64,000 bases of DNA from Chitinophaga sp. S165 (GCF_003182155.1 NZ_QGTG01000009.1:62001-126000), one strand, 5' to 3'. Counted from the stretch's first letter, positions 32,495-41,740 are shown. A program made the numbers and translations. Notes: generated by a model from the letters alone, not told the origin.

Positions 32495-34075
32495 TTTATG
32501 AATCTCTGATGTAAAATGGAACTCGATAGCCGGATTGTTGGTACGCTCTGTATTCAGGTACCATTCGGACTGCGCCAGGTAAACCAGGTGCCCGTCTTTA
32601 TCCTCTACGATATTTGCCTGTTTGAAGCGGATGAACTCTTCCACCTTCTGCTTGTCGCCAGTGATCCAGCAAGCCTTATAGAAAGGCAATGTATTGAACT
32701 GACAGGAAGCGCCATATTCCTGCAACAGGCGGTATTGTATCACTTCAAACTGGAGGTCGCCCACGCAACCGATGATCTTACGGTTACCGCCGTGTTGGGT
32801 GAACAACTGGGCTACCCCCTCATCGGTCAGCTGACGTAATCCTTTTTCCAATTGCTTGGTTTTCATCGGATCCTTATTCACTACCTCCTTGAACAGTTCG
32901 GGAGAGAAGCTTGGAATACCGGTGAAATAGAACTTTTCTCCTTCGGTAAGGGTATCACCGATCTTGAAGTTACCGGTATCGAACAGACCTACCACATCAC
33001 CGGGATAAGCGTCATCTACGATGTTCTTTTCACGGGCGAGGAAGCTGTATGGATTGCTGAAACGCACATCTTTGTCGAGGCGTACGTGTTTGTAGAATTT
33101 GTTACGTTCGAAACGGCCGGAACATACGCGCAGGAAGGCAATACGGTCACGGTGACGAGGGTCCAGGTTGGCATGTATCTTAAAGATGAAGCCACTGAAT
33201 TTTTCGTCGCTCACCTTTATCTCGCGCACGCTGGATTCACGGTCGCGGGGAACGGGAGCGATCTCCACGAAAGTATCCAGGAGGTCTTTCACACCGAAGT
33301 TATTTACGGCACTACCGAAGAAAACAGGCGCCATTTTACCTTCCAGGTAATCTGTGTTATCAAAAGTATCATATACACCCTCGATAAGTTCTACGTCGTT
33401 ACGCAGCTGGGCGGCATCCTGTGCACTGAAATGCTCATCAACGTAACTGCTGCTCAAGTCACTCAGTTCAACAATATCTTCGTCAGTGGCCTTTTTGTTG
33501 GGCGCAAACGATACGAAGCTCTTGTTATAGAGGTTGTATACACCCTTGAAGTCTTTACCCATGTTAATGGGCCAGCTCAGCGGGCGAACACGTATGTTCA
33601 GTTTCTCTTCCAGTTCATCGAGCAGGTCGAAAGGATTCTTACCGTCGCGGTCAAGTTTGTTCACGAATATGATAACCGGGGTATCACGCATACGGCATAC
33701 GTCCATCAGCTTACCGGTTTGTTCTTCCACCCCTTTCACACAGTCAATCACCAGTACCACGCTGTCTACCGCCGTTAAGGTACGGTAGGTATCTTCAGCA
33801 AAGTCCTTGTGACCGGGAGTATCCAGCAGGTTGACCAGGGTATTGCGGTACTCAAAGGTCATTACGGAAGTCGCAACAGAGATACCACGCTGCCGCTCTA
33901 TCTCCATGAAGTCGGAGGTAGTATGTTTCTTGATCTTATTTGACTTTACAGCACCGGCGGTCTGGATAGCGCCCCCGAAGAGGAGGAACTTCTCAGTAAG
34001 GGTCGTTTTACCGGCATCCGGGTGGGCGATAATGGCAAATGTCTTCCTTTTATTTATCTCGCTTGCGTACTTCAT
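32492..34075 (-). CDS. prfC: Peptide chain release factor 3
   Basis: 527 residues, typical length. GTPase that recycles RF1/RF2 from the ribosome after termination. G1 AHPDAGKTTL, switch/G2 RQRGISVATSV, G3 DTPGHKDFAEDTYRTL and G4 NKLDRDGKNPFDLLDE are complete. C-terminal RF3-specific parts include GCVGDLQFEVIQYRLLQEYG. Cytoplasmic. Single gene with its own -7 box at 34101-34108, divergent from the ABC permease gene. Confidence 0.97.
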   Translation of the reverse strand: MKYASEINKRKTFAIIAHPDAGKTTLTEKFLLFGGAIQTAGAVKSNKIKKHTTSDFMEIERQRGISVATSVMTFEYRNTLVNLLDTPGHKDFAEDTYRTLTAVDSVVLVIDCVKGVEEQTGKLMDVCRMRDTPVIIFVNKLDRDGKNPFDLLDELEEKLNIRVRPLSWPINMGKDFKGVYNLYNKSFVSFAPNKKATDEDIVELSDLSSSYVDEHFSAQDAAQLRNDVELIEGVYDTFDNTDYLEGKMAPVFFGSAVNNFGVKDLLDTFVEIAPVPRDRESSVREIKVSDEKFSGFIFKIHANLDPRHRDRIAFLRVCSGRFERNKFYKHVRLDKDVRFSNPYSFLAREKNIVDDAYPGDVVGLFDTGNFKIGDTLTEGEKFYFTGIPSFSPELFKEVVNKDPMKTKQLEKGLRQLTDEGVAQLFTQHGGNRKIIGCVGDLQFEVIQYRLLQEYGASCQFNTLPFYKACWITGDKQKVEEFIRFKQANIVEDKDGHLVYLAQSEWYLNTERTNNPAIEFHFTSEIHK

Positions 34076-34100
34076 ATTAGTTTATAACGGAAAATGTGTG

Positions 34101-34108
34101 CAAAGGTA
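34101..34108 (-). promoter_or_regulatory. -7 box of prfC
   Basis: TACCTTTG on the minus strand, followed by CAC. It predicts a leader of about 20 bases before ATG 34075. No clear -33 TTG. Confidence 0.6.
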
Positions 34109-34146
34109 CGGAATTGTCACGTTTAATCTTTAATTTACATGTATCT

Positions 34147-35400
34147 ATGATTGCCACGATCAAAATTTTATGGAATAGTCTGAAAATGGCTATCCTCGAG
34201 TTGCGGGTCAATAAGCTCCGCACTTTCCTGTCCCTTTTGGGTATCACCATTGGTATATTCTGTATCATCGCCGTGTTAACCGCGACCAATAGTCTTGAAA
34301 AGAACGTCCGTAATGAGGTGGAATCTCTGGGTAGTGACGTGATCTATATCCAGAAATGGCCCTGGGATGGTGGACCGGATTTCCCGTGGTGGAAATTTGT
34401 GAACCGTCCGTTGCCTAAATTTCAGGAACTGGGACCTATCAGGGAGAAGGTGCATAGCGCGGGCCTGTCTGCATTTGCCTTTTCTTCAGGAGGTAAGCGG
34501 GTAGAATACAGGGATGACTATATGGAAGGTACCGAGTTATTTGCAGTAAGTGGCGATTACGAGAAGATCCAGGCCATGAAGTTCGTAGGTGGCCGTTTCT
34601 TTGCAGGTAAAGAGAACGAGGCTGGCGCTAATGTGGCAATTTTAGGCGCCAATATCTGGGAAGGTTTGTTTGGTACTTCGGATAAGGCGCTGGGTAAAAC
34701 CGTGTCTATCTCCGGCCGGCCCTGCCGCGTCATTGGTACACTGAAGAAGAAAGGAGCCAGTCTGGTGGACGGGATTAACTATGATAACTCTATTGTTGTA
34801 CCCTATTTATACGGCCGTACCATCGTGGATGAGCGCCGTTTTGCCGATCCTTTCCTGATCATAAAAGCTGCTCCGGGAGCCACTTTATTGCAGCTGAAAG
34901 ATGAATTGAGGGGCGTTATGAGAAGCGTACACCGTTTAAGACCTAAAGAAGACGATGATTTCTCCCTGAATGAGATCACTGCCGTAAGCGGAGACCTGAA
35001 CAAGATGTTCGGTATGGTGAACCTGGGAGGAGGGTTTATAGCCTTTTTCGCCCTCGTAGTAGGTGGTTTCGGAATTGCAAATATTATGTTTGTGACCGTA
35101 AAGGAACGTACCAATATCATAGGATTGAAAAAAGCCATTGGCGCCCGCAAGAAAGTGATCCTCATGGAATTCCTGCTGGAATCCATCATCCTTTGTCTCA
35201 TGGGAGGATTGCTGGGACTATTCCTGGTATATATCATCACTATAGGCGTGAACAGCCTCGGTTTCTTCGAATTTACACTCACTTTAAGCAACGTTATACT
35301 AGGATTGTCCATTTCGACGATCGTTGGTATTATCGCAGGATTTATCCCTGCCTACCTGGCATCCAAGCTGGATCCGGTGGTGGCTATCAGAAGCAATTGA
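34147..35400 (+). CDS. MacB/FtsX-type ABC transporter permease, without adjacent ATPase
   Basis: 417 residues from ATG 34147; the upstream GTG at 34096 would add 17 residues overlapping the prfC promoter. Four transmembrane helices in the MacB layout: TM1 at LRTFLSLLGITIGIFCIIAV, a periplasmic MacB-PCD domain (about 45-270), then TM2-4 from FIAFFALVVGGFGIANIMFV, including the FtsX signature VKERTNIIGLKKAIGARKK. The C-terminus (AYLASKLDPVVAIRS) is typical. Such permeases need a LolD/MacB-like ATPase; none is adjacent, so it presumably pairs with one encoded elsewhere. Substrate unknown. Confidence 0.9.
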   Translation: MIATIKILWNSLKMAILELRVNKLRTFLSLLGITIGIFCIIAVLTATNSLEKNVRNEVESLGSDVIYIQKWPWDGGPDFPWWKFVNRPLPKFQELGPIREKVHSAGLSAFAFSSGGKRVEYRDDYMEGTELFAVSGDYEKIQAMKFVGGRFFAGKENEAGANVAILGANIWEGLFGTSDKALGKTVSISGRPCRVIGTLKKKGASLVDGINYDNSIVVPYLYGRTIVDERRFADPFLIIKAAPGATLLQLKDELRGVMRSVHRLRPKEDDDFSLNEITAVSGDLNKMFGMVNLGGGFIAFFALVVGGFGIANIMFVTVKERTNIIGLKKAIGARKKVILMEFLLESIILCLMGGLLGLFLVYIITIGVNSLGFFEFTLTLSNVILGLSISTIVGIIAGFIPAYLASKLDPVVAIRSN

Positions 35401-35424
35401 TAAGGCTATAATTTCCTACCTTTG
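35396..35424 (+). promoter_or_regulatory. Promoter of tsaD, very close to the start codon
   Basis: TTG (35396-35398), 18-base spacer, TACCTTTG (35417-35424). The ATG begins at 35430, only five bases after the -7 box, so transcription would start at or just before the start codon. Confidence 0.7.
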
Positions 35425-35429
35425 CGGGC

Positions 35430-36440
35430 ATGTCTGTAAAAATACTGGCCATAGAGTCATCGTGTGATGAAACGAGCGCTTCCGTGCTGGCTGATGGAGA
35501 GATCCTGTCTAATTTTATTGCCAATCAAACTATTCATGAGCAATATGGTGGCGTCGTGCCTGAACTGGCATCCCGAGCGCATCAGGAGAACATTGTTCCC
35601 GTAGTGGACCAGGCCCTGAAAACGGCCGGAGTTCGCAAAGAGGACCTGAATGCCATTGCCTTTACACAGGCGCCTGGCCTCATCGGTTCCTTGTTGGTAG
35701 GCAGCTGTTTTGCAAAGTCTATGGCACTGGCGCTGGATATTCCTCTGATCGCGGTGCATCATATGCAGGCGCACGTCTTAGCTAATTTCATCGGAAATGA
35801 GAAACCCTCTTTCCCGTTTCTATGTCTGACCGTTTCGGGAGGGCATACCCAGATCGTACGCTGCGATGGCCCTCTTAGTATGAAGGTGATCGGAGAGACG
35901 CTGGATGACGCGGCCGGTGAGGCTTTTGACAAGAGCGCCAAATTACTGGGGCTGCCATATCCCGGCGGACCTCTTATCGATAAATATGCTAAACAGGGAG
36001 ATCCTGACAGGTTCAAATTCCCCGAACCGCAGATCCCTGGTTTGAACTTCAGTTTCAGTGGTCTTAAAACATCTATCCTTTATTTTCTGCAGGAACAACA
36101 GCAGAAAGATCCGCAATTTGCAGAGAACAATATGGCGGATATCTGTGCTTCCATCCAGCATCGCATTGTCAGCATCCTGATGAACAAACTGGTGAAAGCA
36201 TCTAAGGAAACAGGTATCAAACAGATAGGTATCGCAGGAGGGGTGAGTGCTAATTCCGGTCTGCGGACAGCCTTACAACAGTATGGTGAGAAGTATGGCT
36301 GGCAGACGTACATCCCTAAATTTGAATATTGTACAGACAATGCTGCGATGATAGCGATAACTGCATGGTATAAGTACCAGGCAGGAGAATTCGTAGGACT
36401 GGATGCTGTACCTGGAGCAAGGGCTGGTTTTGAACACTAG
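35430..36440 (+). CDS. tsaD: tRNA N6-threonylcarbamoyladenosine transferase TsaD
   Basis: 336 residues. Transfers threonylcarbamoyl to A37 of ANN-decoding tRNAs with TsaB and TsaE. Motifs: N-terminal MSVKILAIESSCDETSASVL, metal-binding HHMQAH (110-115), VSGGHTQIV, DDAAGEAFDK, and GGVSANSGLR. The catalytic pieces are intact and the length is standard. It overlaps its promoter region closely and is followed nine bases later by the tRNA methyltransferase gene, so two tRNA-modification genes share a transcript. Confidence 0.97.
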   Translation: MSVKILAIESSCDETSASVLADGEILSNFIANQTIHEQYGGVVPELASRAHQENIVPVVDQALKTAGVRKEDLNAIAFTQAPGLIGSLLVGSCFAKSMALALDIPLIAVHHMQAHVLANFIGNEKPSFPFLCLTVSGGHTQIVRCDGPLSMKVIGETLDDAAGEAFDKSAKLLGLPYPGGPLIDKYAKQGDPDRFKFPEPQIPGLNFSFSGLKTSILYFLQEQQQKDPQFAENNMADICASIQHRIVSILMNKLVKASKETGIKQIGIAGGVSANSGLRTALQQYGEKYGWQTYIPKFEYCTDNAAMIAITAWYKYQAGEFVGLDAVPGARAGFEH

Positions 36441-36449
36441 TAACTGAAG

Positions 36450-37178
36450 ATGGCAAATCACTATTTCCGTTTTAAACAATTCACTATATACCAGGATGCG
36501 TGCGCGATGAAGGTCTGCACGGACGCCTGTTTGCAGGGCGCCAGTACAGCTGCTCATCTGTTGGCCGGAAAACCGGATGTATCGCGGATACTGGACATTG
36601 GCACCGGCACAGGACTACTGTCACTCATGTTGGCGCAGCAATTACCCAATGCTGTCATAACAGGCATAGAGCTGGATACGGCTGCTGCTGGTCAGGCCAG
36701 GTCGAACTTTGCGGCCTCACCCTGGAATAAGCGCCTGCAGGTCCTTGAGACGGATGCCAGGGAATTGACAACTGACGTACAGTATGATTTCATCATTACC
36801 AATCCTCCTTTTTACGAATCAGATCTGAAAAGTGGCAATCACCTGCGTAATCAGGCCATGCATGCTACAACGCTGGATTATAATGACCTGTTAAAGGTTA
36901 TTGACGGGCAACTGAAGCACGAAGGAGCCTTCTCTGTTTTATTGCCTTACCGTCCATTTGCTGAGTTTACGACGATGGCAAATATGGCAGGATTCCATTT
37001 GCAGGAAGTATTACATGTTAAACAGAGTGAACGGCATGATTATTTTCGTAGCATTGGGATCTTCAGCCGGGAAGAGGTCGAACCAAAGATTGGGTCAATA
37101 GCTATCCGGGAAGTGGATCAGCAAACGTATACGCCGGCGTTTGTTTCATTGTTGCAGGCTTACTATCTGTATCTATAG
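36450..37178 (+). CDS. trmN6: tRNA1(Val) A37 N6-methyltransferase-like (TrmN6/YfiC)
   Basis: 242 residues. SAM-dependent methyltransferase: KVCTDACLQGA at the start, SAM-binding RILDIGTGTGLLSLMLAQQL (47-66), acidic IELD, and the catalytic NPPFY (118-122) that marks an N6-adenine methylase. Overall similarity is to YfiC/TrmN6, which methylates A37 of tRNA1(Val). It follows tsaD with nine bases between; both enzymes act at or next to position 37. A rRNA or protein methyltransferase is a less likely alternative. Confidence 0.87.
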   Translation: MANHYFRFKQFTIYQDACAMKVCTDACLQGASTAAHLLAGKPDVSRILDIGTGTGLLSLMLAQQLPNAVITGIELDTAAAGQARSNFAASPWNKRLQVLETDARELTTDVQYDFIITNPPFYESDLKSGNHLRNQAMHATTLDYNDLLKVIDGQLKHEGAFSVLLPYRPFAEFTTMANMAGFHLQEVLHVKQSERHDYFRSIGIFSREEVEPKIGSIAIREVDQQTYTPAFVSLLQAYYLYL

Positions 37179-37186
37179 TTAGATAC

Positions 37187-37225
37187 TGCAGACAGGCAGG
37201 CTGAAAGCTGCCGCCTGTCTGTAGC
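37187..37225 (+). terminator. Hairpin after trmN6
   Basis: CTGCAGACAGGC (37187-37198) pairs with GCCTGTCTGTAG (37214-37225) with one mismatch. The following sequence lacks a T-run, so termination strength is doubtful. Confidence 0.5.
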
Positions 37226-37315
37226 CGGTTCTCCCACGAGGATTATACCAAACAAAAAGCCAGCGATAAAGGAACAAATATACTAGCGGGCATCCCCCTT
37301 AACCTGCGTAATTAT

Positions 37316-38533
37316 CTAATCATGTACCTTGTCTTGTTCTTCCACATAGTCCTTCAGGTACTCAAAACGTTCTGTCAACGTACCATTATGCGCGATAGTC
37401 GCATTACGTACGATAGTGCTATTAGCCTGCTGTAATTCATCAAACACATATTTCATCAGCTGGTCGCCGAAATACTGTGACGCATCCCGGGGAAGTTCAT
37501 TCGGCAGGTTGCTAACGCACATCATGTCCAGCTTATCTGGCAGGTAGGGAGCAGTCCTCTCTCTTGTATGCCTGTCCACGCCATAAACAGGATCATCTAT
37601 ACTGGAATCGCCGAGGTTACAGGGAATGGACCCATTGGTATCGTCCGTAATGTCAGCAATGACCTTAATGCGGAAGTTGTCTTTCGCCAGATCATTCCAG
37701 GTGAATAGTGGCGGAATGCGTTGATCCCAGTAGATACCATTCATGAGAATGTCCGTCACCGTTACAAATGGCAGGAAGCGGCAATCATATTCTTCCGGAT
37801 GAAGATGAAAATCCTCCCTGCTATAGGTCCTGTCTGTTTTCCGCAGATATAGTTCCCCAGCCTTGAGCTGTGTATATACAGGATAAGCGTAACTGTTGAT
37901 CAGGAATTCCTCCGGGGGAATGTATTTAATGCCCAGGAGGCCCATCACCTCCAGTGTACCTGCTGCCACACGGCCGGATCCGGTAATAAGGATCTTTAAC
38001 GGCGGCAGTTTGGCCCCGAAATAGTGATTGATCAGTTCCTTAAAATCATGACACTTGTGGACAGGTACCAGCTTATACTGCCCGGTCTTTTTTCCATAGG
38101 TCAACAAGCCATTATGAGCGCCTACTACTCCGGCAAAGAACCCAAATCCAAGTATGCGCTGGCCATCTTCATGTACCAGGCATTCATAATCGATCAGGGT
38201 AATATTGCGTTCCAGGATAGTCTGCAACATATGCCTGTTGTGTGGCTGCTTCTTACGTGTATGAGAAAAGAACAGGTATTTTTTTCCGGGCAACAGTTTT
38301 TCGGCAGGTACTTCCTTTATTCCTAATAATACCTCACAATGGGAGAGGTCTTCGGAGAGTGGAATTCCTGCAGCTTTATATTCATCATCTGTAAAACATC
38401 TCCAGGCAGATGGCTGAACAGTGATGCTTATCTGTGGGTTATGTTTAATGATCCACTGACATTGCTGTGGCGTAAATGCTACCCTGTTATCGTGCGGTTG
38501 TTTTTCCTCCCTAATAAGACCAATGTGTAACAT
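37316..38533 (-). CDS. Saccharopine/alanine dehydrogenase-like NAD(P)-binding protein
   Basis: 405 residues from ATG 38533. An upstream start at 38614 is in frame but would lie before the candidate -7 box TATATTTG (38553-38560). The N-terminal part MLHIGLIREEKQPHDNRVAF and the dinucleotide-binding LKILITGSGRVAAGTLEVMG resemble the LYS1/lysine-ketoglutarate reductase group, as does CVSNLPNELPRDASQYFGDQ near the end. Members reversibly join lysine with 2-oxoglutarate or make related imino-acid reductions. Whether this one works in lysine metabolism is unknown; no lysine gene is adjacent. Confidence 0.8.
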   Translation of the reverse strand: MLHIGLIREEKQPHDNRVAFTPQQCQWIIKHNPQISITVQPSAWRCFTDDEYKAAGIPLSEDLSHCEVLLGIKEVPAEKLLPGKKYLFFSHTRKKQPHNRHMLQTILERNITLIDYECLVHEDGQRILGFGFFAGVVGAHNGLLTYGKKTGQYKLVPVHKCHDFKELINHYFGAKLPPLKILITGSGRVAAGTLEVMGLLGIKYIPPEEFLINSYAYPVYTQLKAGELYLRKTDRTYSREDFHLHPEEYDCRFLPFVTVTDILMNGIYWDQRIPPLFTWNDLAKDNFRIKVIADITDDTNGSIPCNLGDSSIDDPVYGVDRHTRERTAPYLPDKLDMMCVSNLPNELPRDASQYFGDQLMKYVFDELQQANSTIVRNATIAHNGTLTERFEYLKDYVEEQDKVHD

Positions 38534-38626
38534 ATCCGGGTTTTGGTGTAACCAAATATAATACTTATTCGTGTTTGATCTTAATGGCTGCTGCAGAGAT
38601 GCATTGGAGGGCAACAGCTGTACGGA

Positions 38627-39064
38627 TTACCCTGATGATGATGTCTCGGCTTCAGTCCGTTCATTTTTTGTCTTGCCGAGAACATAACCACTGCTTCCGC
38701 TCAGAAGTGCCGTGACAATTATTTCTATCACTCTCATGACAATTTCTTTATTTCCGCTATAAAGACAATATGAAAAGAAAACAATCAAAATAAGCAGGAC
38801 GATAACAGCCAGTGAATACGCCATGAACTTGAGCTTGAAAACATACTTAGGTGAATTCCTTAAATGTTCGGCATGTACATCGATGTTTTTCATCGAGAGC
38901 TGATGTGTCATGGTAATTTCCTTGAGCCTTATCGCTAACTCCTGTTGCTTGTATTTGAGCTCCTGCTTTTGATTGTCAGCTATCTCCCGTAGTAATTCCA
39001 TATTAAGCGGATTACCACGGTTGTTAGTATTGTTGCTTTGGATAGGGACGTTGTTTTCAGACAT
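38627..39064 (-). CDS. Hypothetical membrane protein with coiled coil and two TM helices
   Basis: 145 residues, family not recognised. The N-terminal third is polar and Asn-rich, followed by a coiled-coil region LREIADNQKQELKYKQQELA (residues 24-60) and two hydrophobic helices (about 80-101, LAVIVLLILIVFFSYCLY; about 110-130, IEIIVTALLSGSSGYVLGKT). The C-terminus is charged and Ser-rich. Eleven bases after the stop of a 65-codon gene on the same strand. The pair looks like an accessory unit; function cannot be stated. Confidence 0.6.
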   Translation of the reverse strand: MSENNVPIQSNNTNNRGNPLNMELLREIADNQKQELKYKQQELAIRLKEITMTHQLSMKNIDVHAEHLRNSPKYVFKLKFMAYSLAVIVLLILIVFFSYCLYSGNKEIVMRVIEIIVTALLSGSSGYVLGKTKNERTEAETSSSG

Positions 39065-39075
39065 TTCAGGCAGGT

Positions 39076-39273
39076 TTAATTTGAGGTATAACGATAACCT
39101 GGCTTGAATTTGACCCGAACGTGCCCCAGCACCTGATTACTACCCAATGGCGGTGGTACAAACCTGGCGGATAAAATTACATGAATGTTTGTTCTTACCA
39201 GTTTGTCATACTCGTAAGGGCTCATTATTCTCTCATTGTTAAACTTAATTTCTACAGGTTTGAATGTGATCAT
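39076..39273 (-). CDS. Small hypothetical protein upstream of the coiled-coil membrane protein
   Basis: 65 residues, no signal or membrane segment, basic (six Lys, five Arg). Begins MITFKPVEIKFNNERIMSPY and ends FKPGYRYTSN. No family recognised. The spacing of 11 bases to the membrane protein gene makes a two-gene operon likely. The AT-rich 357 bases upstream hold no clear promoter. Confidence 0.45.
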   Translation of the reverse strand: MITFKPVEIKFNNERIMSPYEYDKLVRTNIHVILSARFVPPPLGSNQVLGHVRVKFKPGYRYTSN

Positions 39274-39630
39274 GTTATATTATTTTGTTTACGAATTATT
39301 AGAATATATTTGAAAAGAATAGTAAATAATATTGAAAGCATTATCAATACAATAGCATAACAGATGCCGTGCATTGTAGCCTTCTAAAGCTATATGACCG
39401 TATAACAAAACAATAAAATCTCCAGGGGGGATCAGGCTTATGCTGCCTGTTTAGAATGGATACTTCTGGTTTTTCCAAACAATACTCAAATATAATTCTC
39501 TTTCCTTGTTTTTTAGTTAACTCCAAGTTAATAAAAATATTTTTTTTCACTCATACGCCTATATAAAAGTGAGCAGGCCCTGACTACGTTCAATACGTAG
39601 TCAGGGCCTGCTCACTTTTATAACCTTTGC
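39274..39630. other. AT-rich gene-free interval
   Basis: 357 bases. A 68-codon minus frame (39344-39550) exists but has no family or initiation context and is not supported. The interval ends in the 28-bp perfect hairpin at 39562-39622. Confidence 0.6.
39562..39622 (-). terminator. Perfect 28-bp hairpin after the esterase gene
   Basis: Left arm 39562-39589 (starts TATAAAAGTGAGCAGG) and right arm 39595-39622 (ends CCTGCTCACTTTTATA) are perfect complements with a five-base loop, TCAAT. U-runs arise on both strands. The hairpin starts eight bases beyond the esterase stop and is much longer than other terminators in the window. Confidence 0.85.
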
Positions 39631-40659
39631 TTATTTCAGTCGAACTTTCAATTCAGTTCCTGCCTGCAGCATTGCTGAACGTGTTGTCGGAGTGTTTGCG
39701 ATAGGATTCAGCAAACCATAGTCATGGATAGCGCCATTAAATCTTATCATTGTTACATTCACACCTGCTGCATCCATTTTACGGGCATATGCTTCGCCTT
39801 CATCACGCAGTACATCGTTTTCGGCTGTCTGTACTACTGCTGGTGGTAAGCCTTTCAACTGTTCCGGTGTTGCCTGTAATGGAGAAGCATAAATTTCTTT
39901 CCTTACCGCCAGGTCGGGAGCGTAATTATCCCAGAACCACTTCATCATATTTTTTGTCAGGAAACGTTGTTCTGCAAACTGATTGTAGGAACCTGTCTCG
40001 AAATTGGCATCTGTTACAGGCCATAAGAGTATTTGTGCTCTGATAACAGGTCCGTTTTTATCTTTCGCCATCAACGCTACTACAGCCGCCATATTGCCTC
40101 CCACGCTGTTACCTGCTACTGCCAGACGTTTTCCATCTACATTAATTTCTTTACCATTGGCTGCTACCCATTTAGTTGCTGCATACGCCTGGTTAATAGC
40201 TATAGGGTAATGTGCTTCAGGAGACGGAGTATAATCAACAAATACCGCTGCTGCACCGGAACTTACTACCAGGTCGCGTACCAGACGCAGGTGGGTAGGA
40301 AAATCACCTAATACCCATCCACCGCCATGGAAATACATAAATACAGGCAATACTCCTTTAGCGCCTTCAGGGCGTACAATATGCAGTTGTATGGTCTGGC
40401 CGTCCTGTGAGATCGTCTTTTCAGTTATTGTAACGCCGGAAACATCCACTTTCACGCTTTTCTGTGCGCCAACCAATACTGCACGGGCATCTTTCGGAGA
40501 TAATGTTTCAATAGGAGAACCGCCACTATTATTTAATGCATGGAGGAAGGCCTTGGTGTGACTGTCAATATTAGGATCATTGTCAGGATTTACATTCTGT
40601 GCCATTGCGCCTACACTTAATAAGGTTGCTGCCGCGAGAGAAAGTATTTGCTTTTTCAT
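39631..40659 (-). CDS. Secreted HSL-family esterase/lipase
   Basis: 342 residues with signal peptide MKKQILSLAAATLLSVGAMA. Alpha/beta hydrolase of the hormone-sensitive lipase group: oxyanion motif HGGGW (111-115), nucleophile Ser185 in GNSVGG, Asp282 in AENDVLRDEG and His312 in AIHDYG. It would hydrolyse short-chain esters, in the periplasm or outside the cell. The divergent gene 87 bases away encodes an AraC-type regulator, a likely controller. It has its own promoter at 40698-40728. Confidence 0.92.
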   Translation of the reverse strand: MKKQILSLAAATLLSVGAMAQNVNPDNDPNIDSHTKAFLHALNNSGGSPIETLSPKDARAVLVGAQKSVKVDVSGVTITEKTISQDGQTIQLHIVRPEGAKGVLPVFMYFHGGGWVLGDFPTHLRLVRDLVVSSGAAAVFVDYTPSPEAHYPIAINQAYAATKWVAANGKEINVDGKRLAVAGNSVGGNMAAVVALMAKDKNGPVIRAQILLWPVTDANFETGSYNQFAEQRFLTKNMMKWFWDNYAPDLAVRKEIYASPLQATPEQLKGLPPAVVQTAENDVLRDEGEAYARKMDAAGVNVTMIRFNGAIHDYGLLNPIANTPTTRSAMLQAGTELKVRLK

Positions 40660-40697
40660 TTTGTCTGTGTTGATTGTGATTATTTAATTTGATATCA

Positions 40698-40728
40698 CAA
40701 AGCTACACCAGCAGTCAGGGGCGATCAA
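40698..40728 (-). promoter_or_regulatory. Promoter of the esterase gene
   Basis: Minus strand: TTG (40726-40728), 20-base spacer, TAGCTTTG (40698-40705), about 38 bases before ATG 40659. The -33 end nearly touches the stop of the regulator gene at 40746. Confidence 0.65.
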
Positions 40729-40745
40729 TGCACGAATGGCGATTC

Positions 40746-41594
40746 TTATTGTACTTTTTCCCCCTCAACGTATTTTTTGCGGAAAAGCAGGGGGGAAGTA
40801 TCTGCCTGGTTCGTAAAAAGACGTACAAAATAAGCGGGGTCCTCATATCCCAGCTTATAACCGATCTCTTTTACACTGAGGGTTGTATGGATCAGCAGTC
40901 TTTTAGCTTCCAGTATAATGCGTTCCTTAATAATATCATTAGGGCTTTTGGGGCTATGCCTGGATATTCGTTTACTCAGCGCCTTCGGCGTAATATTTAA
41001 CATATCAGCATAATCGGCCACGTTGTGATGGGTTGTATAGTGAGCTTCCACCAACTGGCTGAATCTCCGGATAAATTCCACCTCCTGTGCCACGCTATTA
41101 TCTCCCAGTTCATGCGCCTTCTTCCACATGCGGGTAGAACGTATAATGAGCTGCTTCAGGAAAATACGGATCATTTCCTCCATATTACTATCTTCAGCAG
41201 CTAGTTCATTCTTTATTTCCTGCAACAGGTGCCTCGCCTGCTGAGACGATTGTTCGTCCAGGAATACCACTGGTATATCATATACATTATTATAAAGTAA
41301 CCCGTCACAGGCTACTTCTGTATCATGGATCTGTACACAGTAAAAATCACGGTTGTAATATAATAAGGTACCCTTACCGGAGAATTTGTACCATTGTCCG
41401 TCTTTGATAAAGAACAACGCATCCTGTTCAAGCGTATATTCGTGGAAGTCTACCATTACTTCAGCACCTGCTTCCAGGAAAAGGATCTTAATAAATGGAT
41501 TATAGTCCTCATATTTGATACTGCCGGCCGTGTTAGCATCAAAATCAAGGCATCCCACAGTCTTGAAAAAGAAATGTTTCAGTAGATGTTCCAT
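40746..41594 (-). CDS. AraC-family transcription regulator
   Basis: 282 residues. N-terminal cupin-like sensor (about 1-150; FIKILFLEAGAEVMVDFHEY) and C-terminal double helix-turn-helix (about 185-282; VADYADMLNITPKALSKRIS, VKEIGYKLGYEDPAYFVRLF). Located just upstream of, and codirectional with, the esterase gene, whose promoter lies in the gap. TAAATTTG at 41599-41606 on the minus strand abuts its ATG. Probably controls the esterase. Confidence 0.88.
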   Translation of the reverse strand: MEHLLKHFFFKTVGCLDFDANTAGSIKYEDYNPFIKILFLEAGAEVMVDFHEYTLEQDALFFIKDGQWYKFSGKGTLLYYNRDFYCVQIHDTEVACDGLLYNNVYDIPVVFLDEQSSQQARHLLQEIKNELAAEDSNMEEMIRIFLKQLIIRSTRMWKKAHELGDNSVAQEVEFIRRFSQLVEAHYTTHHNVADYADMLNITPKALSKRISRHSPKSPNDIIKERIILEAKRLLIHTTLSVKEIGYKLGYEDPAYFVRLFTNQADTSPLLFRKKYVEGEKVQ

Positions 41595-41740
41595 AACGCA
41601 AATTTATAGCTTTTTATATCTCGCCCCGAAATTGCACAGGTGGTTTAAAAATATACTGCCATGGTTTGGTTAACACAGGTAACTGCTATTTCCCTATCTT
41701 CGCTGCGAACGCTAACTGTAATTGAACCAAGCTGATTATT

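Noticed and set aside
39344..39550. 68-codon minus frame
   Set aside because: AT-rich interval without family or initiation context; ends close to the next gene without relation.
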